NCBI GenBank assembly: GCA_007131625.1
Contig: SLQC01000333.1
Location: forward strand, 1 to 5,228
Reading direction: 5' to 3'
DNA length: 5,228 nucleotides
Source of the DNA: Balneolales bacterium
GTDB taxonomy: Bacteria > Bacteroidota > Rhodothermia > Balneolales > Natronogracilivirgulaceae
The position numbers and the translations under genes are program-made. Below are positions 1-5,228 of the stretch, in pieces. The first letter of the stretch is position 1; every line of letters begins with the position of its first letter. The notes beneath the pieces are model-generated. The model saw nothing but the letters and a program-made list of their open reading frames with translations, did no database searches and had not been told where the DNA came from.

Positions 1-2
1 AT

Positions 3-1946
3 ACATTGACCAACCTGGGACTGGCCGGACTGGGTCTTGAAGGTCCGATTCCTGAATGGCTGGGTGGCTCACTCTCCCTCCGGCATTTTCTGTCCACGCT
101 CGACCTGAGCGACAACAACCTGACCGGACCCATACCGGAAAACTTCGGCAACTTATCCAATTTGAGCAGTCTGAACCTGTCCAACAACCAGCTGTCGGGA
201 GATCTGCCGGCACGGTTTGCCGAAATCGGCCGGTTTACGGAAGGTTATAATGGATTATCGACACTCAGGATTTTTGGCAACGAAGGTCTGACCGGTGAGT
301 TTCCGATGGCTCTGGCTGAAGAAGCGCAATTTATGCGCCATCTGGAATACGACGGCACGGTCATCTGCGAACCTGCTGATCCGGCCTTCCAGGCGTGGCT
401 GGAGGAAATCGAACGGCATAACAACAGGGATTACTATCCACCAAGAACATGGATCGTCGCCCGGTCGAATATTCCATGCGGTGACCCGCCGCCGTCTGAA
501 CCATCAGAATCCGTGCACCTTCATATCATGCATGAAGCCGACCGGTTGAATGCCGGAGACGACTTCCGTATTGATATTATGGCGGGAACACCAGACAATC
601 CTGTTCATGACCTGTCCGGTGTAAGTTTCAAACTGGAATTTAACAGTAAAGCATTTTCCGTCGAAAACGTTGATTTCGGTCCTTTTATGTATCAGAACGC
701 TACATCCGAACAGGTCATCACCTTTGTTGAAGCACCGGAACAGGGTGGATTTGCTGCCATTACGCTATCCCGTGTGGAAGATGTGTCCGGAGTCAATGGT
801 TACGGAAGAATCGCCAGTCTGGATTTTAAAACGGATGAGCAAGCCCCGGGCAGTTATTCGTTGCGTTTTACCGAGAAACTGGCAACCGACAGTCAGGGAT
901 ATCAGATGGAAACAACTTCACAACCCATGCACATAGAAGTGTTTGAAAGGTTACTGTCGGTTTGGCCGGGTGACACGAACAATGACGGCATCGTGGATAT
1001 TGAAGACGTACTGCCGGTAGCGGCATATTTCGGAAGAACCGGGCCCACACGGGAAACCTTCGATATTACCTGGAAAGCTCATGAGGCCCGTCCATGGAAT
1101 GAACCGGAACTGACTTATGTGGATGCAACGGGGAGCGGGGTCATCAATCATAATGACATCATCCCCATAGGGTTGAATTTCGGGAAAACAACACCGGATT
1201 ATGATCCGTTGGAAAATAACCTTCATGGAGACGAACCGGTCAGTGCCGAACTGGTTGTTCCGGCAGGATTCCCGGAAGCTGCGTTTACCGCTTCCGTAGT
1301 TCTTGACGAAGCGTTTCATGTCGATGAAATACTGGGTATAGCGGGTGATTTCTCCTTTGATCCGCAATGGATATCCGTAACAGAGAACAAGCCGGGATCA
1401 TGGCTGGCCCGTGATGAAATGATCCTGTTTGATCACGAGCACGGAGAACAGTCGGAAAATTATTCGTTTGCCATTTCCAGATTGGGCACAGACGAAGCAG
1501 CCCGGGGCAGTGGACATGCAATGGATTTGACTTTTCAACTGACCGGCGTACCGGACCGGCAAATCCATATTCGTCTGGATCGTCTTTTGTATTCCCAAAA
1601 AGGAGGCAAGGTGGGACTGTTAGATTCTTACCAATTCATCTCGGCAGAACTTACCTCTGTCACCGATGACATGGAGCTTCCCTCGGAGTTTCATTTGAAG
1701 CAGAATTATCCGAATCCCTTCAATCCTTCCACTCAGATTCGTTTTGCATTGCCGGAACAGGTACATGTTCATTTGGCCGTGTACAATCTGTTGGGCCAGA
1801 AAATAGCGACCCTTGTCAATGAAACTCGGCCGGCCGGCCGGCACCATGTAGCCTTCGATGCCACAGGGCTGTCCAGCGGGGGGCTTATCTATCGACTGGA
1901 AGCCGACGGTTATATCGAAACCAAGCAGATGATGTTTTTGAAATGA
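3..1946 (+). CDS. Secreted LRR / cohesin-like / dockerin-like surface protein with type IX sorting tail (5' partial)
   Basis: The frame is open at the left edge, so the apparent TTG at 6 is an internal Leu codon and the true start lies upstream. Residues are counted from that codon (646 in all). Residues 1-100 are plant-type leucine-rich repeats (LDLSDNNLTGPIPENFGNL, then LNLSNNQLSGDLP). A cap with C121 and C158 follows. Residues 170-312 form a beta-rich, cohesin-like module (SGVSFKLEFNSKAF is typical). Residues 319-395 are a dockerin-like pair of calcium loops: GDTNNDGIVDIEDV with ligands D323, N325, D327, D331 and D334, then a weaker loop from D373 to D384. A second cohesin-like module covers about 411-550. 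Residues 558-646 match the type IX sorting / FlgD-like tail (NYPNPFNPSTQIRFALPE, YNLLGQKIATLV, ending KQMMFLK). Export across the outer membrane and surface anchoring or release are inferred from that tail. Ligand and function are unknown. The tail is complete and ends at TGA 1944-1946. Confidence 0.93.
   Translation, partial: TLTNLGLAGLGLEGPIPEWLGGSLSLRHFLSTLDLSDNNLTGPIPENFGNLSNLSSLNLSNNQLSGDLPARFAEIGRFTEGYNGLSTLRIFGNEGLTGEFPMALAEEAQFMRHLEYDGTVICEPADPAFQAWLEEIERHNNRDYYPPRTWIVARSNIPCGDPPPSEPSESVHLHIMHEADRLNAGDDFRIDIMAGTPDNPVHDLSGVSFKLEFNSKAFSVENVDFGPFMYQNATSEQVITFVEAPEQGGFAAITLSRVEDVSGVNGYGRIASLDFKTDEQAPGSYSLRFTEKLATDSQGYQMETTSQPMHIEVFERLLSVWPGDTNNDGIVDIEDVLPVAAYFGRTGPTRETFDITWKAHEARPWNEPELTYVDATGSGVINHNDIIPIGLNFGKTTPDYDPLENNLHGDEPVSAELVVPAGFPEAAFTASVVLDEAFHVDEILGIAGDFSFDPQWISVTENKPGSWLARDEMILFDHEHGEQSENYSFAISRLGTDEAARGSGHAMDLTFQLTGVPDRQIHIRLDRLLYSQKGGKVGLLDSYQFISAELTSVTDDMELPSEFHLKQNYPNPFNPSTQIRFALPEQVHVHLAVYNLLGQKIATLVNETRPAGRHHVAFDATGLSSGGLIYRLEADGYIETKQMMFLK
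1827..1842. repeat. (CGGC)4 palindromic GC tract inside the sorting domain
   Basis: Four perfect tandem CGGC units form a 16-base GC-only tract that is largely self-complementary. It encodes the R-P-A-G-R stretch of the sorting domain. The same eight-base CGGCCGGC core occurs at 2058-2065, at the homologous AGR position of the truncated minus-strand tail. Confidence 0.8.
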
Positions 1947-1996
1947 GTGGCTACCCCTTTACTACCTGAACAGGAGATCGTATCGAAAACCCTGTG

Positions 1997-2057
1997 ATGA
2001 AAGTAAAAGATGTCTTCCGCTATTATCGGAATGATGACTGGCTGATGGCTGAATCAT
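1997..2057 (+). pseudogene. Possible 5' stub of a HicA-type toxin gene
   Basis: Starting at ATG 1997 (a GTG sits one codon earlier), about 20 codons read MKVKDVFRYYRNDDWLMAES. This resembles the N-terminus of HicA-family mRNA interferases, which typically begin MKVxxVixllexdGW and then run into a Gly-Ser-His catalytic segment. That His-bearing segment is absent. From about 2057 the frame only reads the antisense of the truncated sorting domain on the other strand and stops at 2179. No hicB follows. AGGAGA lies about 20 bases upstream of the ATG, too far to be a convincing ribosome binding site. The call rests on a short match, so chance resemblance remains possible. Confidence 0.3.
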
Positions 2058-2721
2058 CGGCCGGCTTCATAACTCTGATCGGTCAGTACGGCCACGCGGC
2101 GGCCCAACAGATCGTAGATCACCAGACGCACGTGTCCAGCATCGGGGAGGGCAAACGGGATCACCGTCACCGGATTTAACGGGTTGGGGTAGTTTTGCTT
2201 CAGTTTTACTTGTTCTGGAACCTCTTTCGGCTCGTTTGGTGCAGATGTTACGGTCTAAGAACGGCCGTAACTTTCTTCCCCCTCTATATCTGCTCCAACC
2301 ATGGGTATGCCCCAATGAGTGTACGCGTTATGCCAGACTCCCATGCCTTGCACAAAGTAATACAAATCAGGATAGTTTTTATTAAATCGGCTCCCTTCAT
2401 CCTCTACTAATGCATTCAAAACAGGTGCCTCATCGCCTTTCGTTGTTCTCTCCACTCGTCTTCATCCAGTTGGGAGCGAGGCACATAATCCTCCATCACC
2501 AAATCGATCATGATAGGCACGAATCCTCTTTCATCGACGATATCGAAGAGCTCCATGCTGCAAACGCCATAGTATTCTTCACTTTCCGGTTTTGCGTTTT
2601 CCTCCTCGATAACAGGGTCTTCTTCTTGCACTACCGGATTATCTTGCGGCATTAGCTCACAAGCCGGGAGCAACAAAAGCGTTATCACAATAATCGGGAT
2701 GCTATTTTTCACTAAAATCAT
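2054..2721 (-). pseudogene. Broken lipoprotein / subtilase-propeptide-like gene with truncated type IX sorting domain
   Basis: The gene starts at ATG 2721-2719. The first segment (101 codons, to TGA 2418-2416) has a signal peptide ending LLLLPAC with a candidate lipidated C21, an acidic linker, and then GFVPIMIDLVMEDYVP followed by a charged helix (EWREQRKAMRHLF). This resembles inhibitor I9 propeptides of S8 subtilases. The stop falls in a TTTT run on the minus strand. One added T would join it to the next frame, giving RHLF-LNALVEDEG and then YPDLYYFVQGM, which also fits a propeptide strand. That second frame ends at TAG 2257-2255. Beyond it the same frame continues with VPEQVKLKQNYPNPLNP and YDLLGRRVAVL, an unmistakable sorting domain, until TGA 2056-2054 just after EAGR, where about 35 residues of the domain should follow. 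No subtilase catalytic motifs are visible, so a catalytic domain would have to have been deleted. The sorting domain is certain. The I9 assignment is tentative. Confidence 0.75.
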
Positions 2722-3258
2722 GATTTATAAACTTTTACGGTTGCACTTTTTTCTGATGAGAAAGGAGAATCCAAAGAAGTGAATGGGCCAAAAATTCCAT
2801 CGTTCAATGTTTACAATACAATAGGAGAGGATATAAAATCCCTTCTTCTATTGTATCGTCTGCTTCCAATGCCAAGAATCTATCATTCTTGAATGTAGGT
2901 TATCGTTTATATGCCATGTTATACCTTCTATCCGGGCAATGAAACAATTGTAATCAGAGGTGTTTGATCGCGACGGGTTACATGATTTTACAGGGTCAAG
3001 GCTCGACTCCTCCCGCCGGGCTTTGCATAAAGACCGCTGATGAAAATTACATATGAGGGTTAGTTTTTTCATCGGACCGGATGATAGAGGTGTGTACAGG
3101 CAGTTGCCTGCCTTCAAAGAAATTACAATTCGAGGGAATGTCAATAAAAGATTAAATTTTTTAAAAAGTGATAATTTATACTACAAGCGACCTTTATTGT
3201 TTTATGAAATATTTTGAATTACATAATTTGACACTGCGTTGCCCAACGGTCCAAAGCA
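2722..3258. other. Gene-poor stretch
   Basis: No convincing gene was found here on either strand. Short open frames exist, including a 98-codon minus frame from 3144 to 2848, but they lack family resemblance and are rich in Cys, Trp and Ser, as shadows are. The stretch contains the hairpin at 2816-2856, small inverted repeats at 2873-2891 (CAAGAAT, loop, ATTCTTG) and 3097-3110 (CAGGCA, GT, TGCCTG), and an AT-rich patch at about 3145-3182 that could hold a promoter. No start or -7/-33 pair could be fixed. Confidence 0.5.
2816..2856 (+). repeat. 15-bp stem hairpin, 11-nt loop
   Basis: ATACAATAGGAGAGG (2816-2830) pairs with CCTTCTTCTATTGTAT (2841-2856, using 2842-2856). As plus-strand RNA there are 13 Watson-Crick pairs and 2 G-U pairs. 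On the minus strand the two G-U pairs become C-A mismatches. The loop is 2831-2841. No T-tract follows, so it is not a standard terminator. Confidence 0.75.
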
Positions 3259-3597
3259 TTAGTTTATTAACTCAAGGTAAGCCATGGATTGCTGACGATC
3301 CCCATCTGTACGCAACCGGCCAACCTCATCCAGCAATTTATGAAAATCACGAAGTTCATTGTCTGAATTGGATGTTCCTCTTGTGTTGTTAATAGCCGAT
3401 GATGCAATAAAGGTAGGTGAAGATTTTGAAAAAGAACCGCCACAGTGAGCCGGAGGATTGTTGAGTGTCGGTGAAAAGGATATGGTATTACCCCCATCAT
3501 CAATTATATCCGGATTTCCTCCGCCCCAGTAAATATAATCTGCATCTATATGGGAGTCTTTGGCACTGATATCGTCAGAACCATCAAAGCCTGGCCG
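3259..3597 (-). pseudogene. C-terminal fragment of a surface beta-helix-type protein
   Basis: The frame is open for 112 codons from 3597 to the TAA at 3261-3259 but has no plausible start, and a TAG (3600-3598) lies directly upstream in frame. It reads SDDISAKDSHIDADYIYWGGGNPD, given here in parts: DISAKDSHIDA, then DYIYWGGGNPDIIDDGGN. This resembles the YNYWGxxxGP-like turn near the end of right-handed parallel beta-helix surface proteins, where the helix is capped by an NNYWG motif. A short helical tail follows (LRDFHKLLDEVGRLRTDGD, AYLELIN), reminiscent of the start of a TPR-like segment and perhaps cut short by the TAA. Asn, Gly, Ser and Asp richness and sensible codon use support a once-real exported protein. 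The upstream part is missing, and the preceding 60 bases in other frames give no continuation. Confidence 0.6.
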
Positions 3598-3616
3598 CTA
3601 TTGTGGCCGGACTTTG
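3585..3616. repeat. 12-bp imperfect hairpin at the breakpoint of the beta-helix fragment
   Basis: CAAAGCCTGGCC (3585-3596) faces GGCCGGACTTTG (3605-3616) across an 8-base loop, with ten Watson-Crick pairs, one G-U and one mismatch. GTTATAC directly follows the right arm (3616-3622). The in-frame TAG bounding the beta-helix fragment lies in the loop region. Confidence 0.65.
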
Positions 3617-3631
3617 TTATACAGCCATCTC

Positions 3632-3648
3632 GGGAAACAACTTTTCCC
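3632..3648. repeat. GGGAAA-CAACT-TTTCCC hairpin
   Basis: A perfect 6-bp inverted repeat with a 5-base loop, 15 bases beyond the previous hairpin. No T-tract follows on either strand, so its role is unknown. Confidence 0.5.
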
Positions 3649-3739
3649 ATATCGAATATTAAGGGAGTACAAAAAAGAGTACATTTATAAATAAAACCCT
3701 TTATTGGGTATCAAATAAGCAGTAAATATAATAACTTAG

Positions 3740-4120
3740 GATCAGAAGGTTTGGGGTTTGAGCCCTGCCATCGACCTGGCAGGCGAAGAGCTTGTTAAAT
3801 ATCTCGTTATGATGGCAGACGATCCCGGTGTTGCAACCGTTGCTGCCGATCCTGCTTCCCGGCACTTTACTGCCGACCCAAGCAAGACGCCTGTACAGAT
3901 TGAACTTGGTCTTTTTAGTGATTTTTGTCTTGTCGTGGATGGTGTCGATGACTCGACCCTTGATGATGCCATATACATTGATGTTCGTGACTCGAAGGGT
4001 GTTATTGAACAAGTTTCTCATACCGGAAGAGGTTTTTTTCACTTATATGGCCATGTACGCTAATGATAGTCTGAGTTATACGCCATTCCAGAGCAGTCTT
4101 TTCAAGACCCTTATGTCCAT
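3740..4120 (+). pseudogene. Unidentified decayed coding remnant with a frameshift at a T7 run
   Basis: After the TAG at 3737-3739 the frame reads DQKVWGLSPAIDLAGEELVKY and continues acidic and soluble-looking (VATVAADPASRHFTADP, FCLVVDGVDDSTLDDAIYIDV) to GRGFF. Nearly half the codons begin with G, the usual coding signature. The frame runs into a TAA at 4061-4063 just after seven T (4033-4039). Removing one T would continue as GFFTYMAMYANDSLSYTPF up to the convergent neighbour. No ATG start is convincing (TTG at 3758; double ATG at about 3812), and no family was recognised. The codon-aligned antisense frame (4042 to 3701) is also open, and I cannot exclude that it is the real one, although its basic, Cys- and Asn-rich product looks like a shadow. 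Confidence 0.35.
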
Positions 4121-4984
4121 CTACGGTCGACCGGGAGGTATAGGGATTCGGTGGGGAACATCATCATCGGAAGAGGTTAGCAGCATCAGAGCACTTGCGG
4201 CCACCACTAAACCACCTGCAGCAAGGTACCACCGGTAGCGACTAAACACAGACGACTCTTTAATAACTACAGAATAGGGCTCTATGTCAGTGGCAAAATC
4301 AGTGATCAAGACGGTCTCTCTTTTATATCCGGTCATAAAATCTTTGAACCCGGATAACCCGGATAACAAGTAGTTACCCGGCCATTTTTGGCTAATATTA
4401 AATGATAAAAATTCTTGTAGATAGCCAAATCCTTGATCCACATGATATTCAGTGGCATTAATCTCAACAAGTTGAAAAGCTAATTCTACTAGTTCATCTT
4501 TATTAAATTCATTCTCTCTCAATCTTAGCAAAATTAAAATAGCCTCGGACTTTCCAATCGGTTCTGATAACTGAACCGATAAATATTGAAGCAGCTCTTT
4601 GAGTTCATGCTCTTCTAAATTATCATTGTTTCGATAAATGCCTCTAAACGAAAATAAGATGAGTTTCCATATTTCAGAGTCATCGTCTAATGATTCAACC
4701 ACATCTTTGAAATACTCAGAATTTCCGGTATTGCTCCACATCATAAAAGAATTTCTGATTGCAACGGAACCGGTCTTTGTATCGGGGTTTTCCAGATAGT
4801 AATCATAAAATTCTTTTGAATACCTATTCTGCAAGCTTTCAGAATAATCAGACTCTCTGATTTCCGCCCAGGTTTTTTGCATATAATTTTCAAACGTTGA
4901 ATCCACCGCTTCTGATTCATTTTGCCCATAGAGGGAAATGGATGTGCTAAACATGATAAATAGTACAATTGAGATGACTTTCAT
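4121..4984 (-). CDS. Exported helix-rich protein with C-terminal membrane segment, function unknown
   Basis: The ATG at 4984-4982 is preferred over the upstream in-frame codon at 5017 because it places a signal peptide at the N-terminus (MKVISIVLFIMFSTSISLYG, cleavage likely before Gln21). The mature protein of about 265 residues is acidic, and from about residue 90 to 200 it is built of short amphipathic helices (EHELKELLQYL, SEAILILLRLRE, KDELVELAFQLVE), suggesting an alpha-solenoid-like fold. A basic patch (FSRYRWY) precedes one membrane segment at 252-269 (WYLAAGGLVVAASALMLL). The protein ends SSDDDVPHRIPIPPGRP, a tail style I associate with Balneolota and Rhodothermota envelope proteins (recollection, not a search). 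No catalytic motif is visible. It should sit in the envelope with the C-terminal tail across the inner membrane. The gene is more AT-rich than the LRR gene. No clear Shine-Dalgarno is seen, which is usual in this group. Confidence 0.85.
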   Translation of the reverse strand: MKVISIVLFIMFSTSISLYGQNESEAVDSTFENYMQKTWAEIRESDYSESLQNRYSKEFYDYYLENPDTKTGSVAIRNSFMMWSNTGNSEYFKDVVESLDDDSEIWKLILFSFRGIYRNNDNLEEHELKELLQYLSVQLSEPIGKSEAILILLRLRENEFNKDELVELAFQLVEINATEYHVDQGFGYLQEFLSFNISQKWPGNYLLSGLSGFKDFMTGYKRETVLITDFATDIEPYSVVIKESSVFSRYRWYLAAGGLVVAASALMLLTSSDDDVPHRIPIPPGRP

Positions 4985-5076
4985 CTGTTCATAATATTTT
5001 GATTCAAGCAGACACATGTTGCAACCATGGTGTAATCATTCGCCTGTGTGCCAAGACTTTGCCATGATTGTTCCAT
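4981..5076 (-). CDS. Possible 31-codon leader ORF overlapping the next start by ATGA
   Basis: ATG at 5076-5074 opens a 31-codon frame (MEQSWQSLGTQANDYTMVAT and onward). Its TGA (4983-4981) overlaps the ATG of the downstream exported-protein gene as ATGA, a geometry used for translational coupling. The peptide has no recognised family or signal, and the overlap alone could be chance. Confidence 0.2.
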   Translation of the reverse strand: MEQSWQSLGTQANDYTMVATCVCLNQNIMNR

Positions 5077-5120
5077 ATGACTCCATTATTCTTGAAATGC
5101 TTCGTTCGGTTTTTTCAGTT

Positions 5121-5208
5121 GCATAACGTCCTGCGGCTTAAGTGGCGGATCGATGCCGATTGACTTTGTACGGGATTTTGTACCCCGCCGGTTAAGCCGA
5201 CGTCCGCG
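5121..5208. repeat. Imperfect inverted repeat with attC-like features
   Basis: CGGCTTAAGTGGCGG (5134-5148) pairs with CCGCCGGTTAAGCCG (5185-5199): 13 Watson-Crick pairs, one G-U, one mismatch, and a 36-base loop. GCATAAC (5121-5127) lies just outside the left arm, like an R-double-prime core (RYYYAAC type). ACGTCC-GCG repeats directly at 5126-5135 (with one extra T) and 5200-5208. TTTGTAC occurs twice in the loop (5165-5171, 5177-5183). The matching GTTRRRY end is not seen before the window edge, so an attC site is not established. Confidence 0.55.
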
Positions 5209-5228
5209 AAGCGCTGATGTTTTTTTTC

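Noticed and set aside
2740..2888. A plus-strand frame containing FNVYNTIGEDIKSLL, which resembles the YNxLGQ strand of a sorting domain.
   Set aside because: The preceding residues show no NYPNPFNP core, and the following ones do not fit the domain. The match is too short to call a third tail.
2975..3030. GGCTCGACTCC near 3000 resembles the T-arm of a tRNA or tmRNA.
   Set aside because: No pairing T-stem, acceptor or CCA context.
2848..3144. 98-codon minus-strand open frame starting with an MTFPRIV segment and containing an internal MKKLTLICNF.
   Set aside because: The composition is irregular, there is no export signal after the true start, and there is no family resemblance. It overlaps hairpins and AT-rich non-coding sequence.
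3232..3250. GCCCAAC at 3241 (GTTGGGC on the other strand) as an integron core site.
   Set aside because: No partner core with a pairing stem within about 150 bases on either side. It is part of a small CGTTG-CC-CAACG palindrome.
3691..3720. ACCC-TTTATT-GGGT hairpin with T-rich minus-strand sequence, as a terminator for minus-strand genes.
   Set aside because: Only four GC-containing pairs, an interrupted T-tract, and more than 400 bases from the end of the nearest intact minus-strand gene.
3735..3775. GGATCAGAAGGTTTGGGGTTTGAGCCC looks like the anticodon-to-T-arm part of a tRNA, a common integrase attachment core.
   Set aside because: The T-stem does not pair, and no D-arm or acceptor can be found upstream. 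The bases are explained as well by the open frame.

Overview
The window looks like a piece of chromosome from a secreting, gliding-type bacterium of the Bacteroidota/Balneolota/Rhodothermota group. Three things suggest this: two C-terminal tails of the type IX secretion sorting-domain family (core NYPNPFNP or NYPNPLNP, then a YNLLGQ or YDLLGR strand), a secreted protein ending in PPGRP, and poor Shine-Dalgarno sequences. The lineage is inferred from family habits, since no rRNA or marker gene is present.

Layout. Positions 1-1946 (+) hold the 3' part of a large surface protein. It has plant-type leucine-rich repeats, a Cys-bounded cap, a cohesin-like beta module, a two-loop dockerin-like calcium module, a second cohesin-like module and the sorting domain. 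It is the best preserved gene, although its 5' end lies outside the window.

Positions 1950-4120 read as a gene graveyard. A 20-codon stub resembling the start of a HicA toxin (+) runs into the broken end of a minus-strand gene at about 2056. That gene (2721 to 2054) starts as a lipoprotein with a subtilase-propeptide-like domain and ends in a truncated sorting domain. It carries a frameshift in a four-base homopolymer, an in-frame amber codon and a lost C-terminus. Next comes a largely empty stretch with a long hairpin (2722-3258), then a startless minus-strand fragment of a surface beta-helix-type protein (3597 to 3259), a pair of hairpins, and a plus-strand open frame with codon bias that shifts frame in a run of seven T.

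Positions 4121-4984 (-) hold an intact gene for an exported, helix-rich protein with one C-terminal membrane segment. Behind it, toward the window end, lies an imperfect inverted repeat flanked by GCATAAC that recalls an integron attC site without meeting its full definition.

The genes do not form a pathway. The common theme is surface or secreted proteins and repeated truncation, as in a recombination-prone accessory region. No complete mobile element, tRNA, rRNA or CRISPR array was found.
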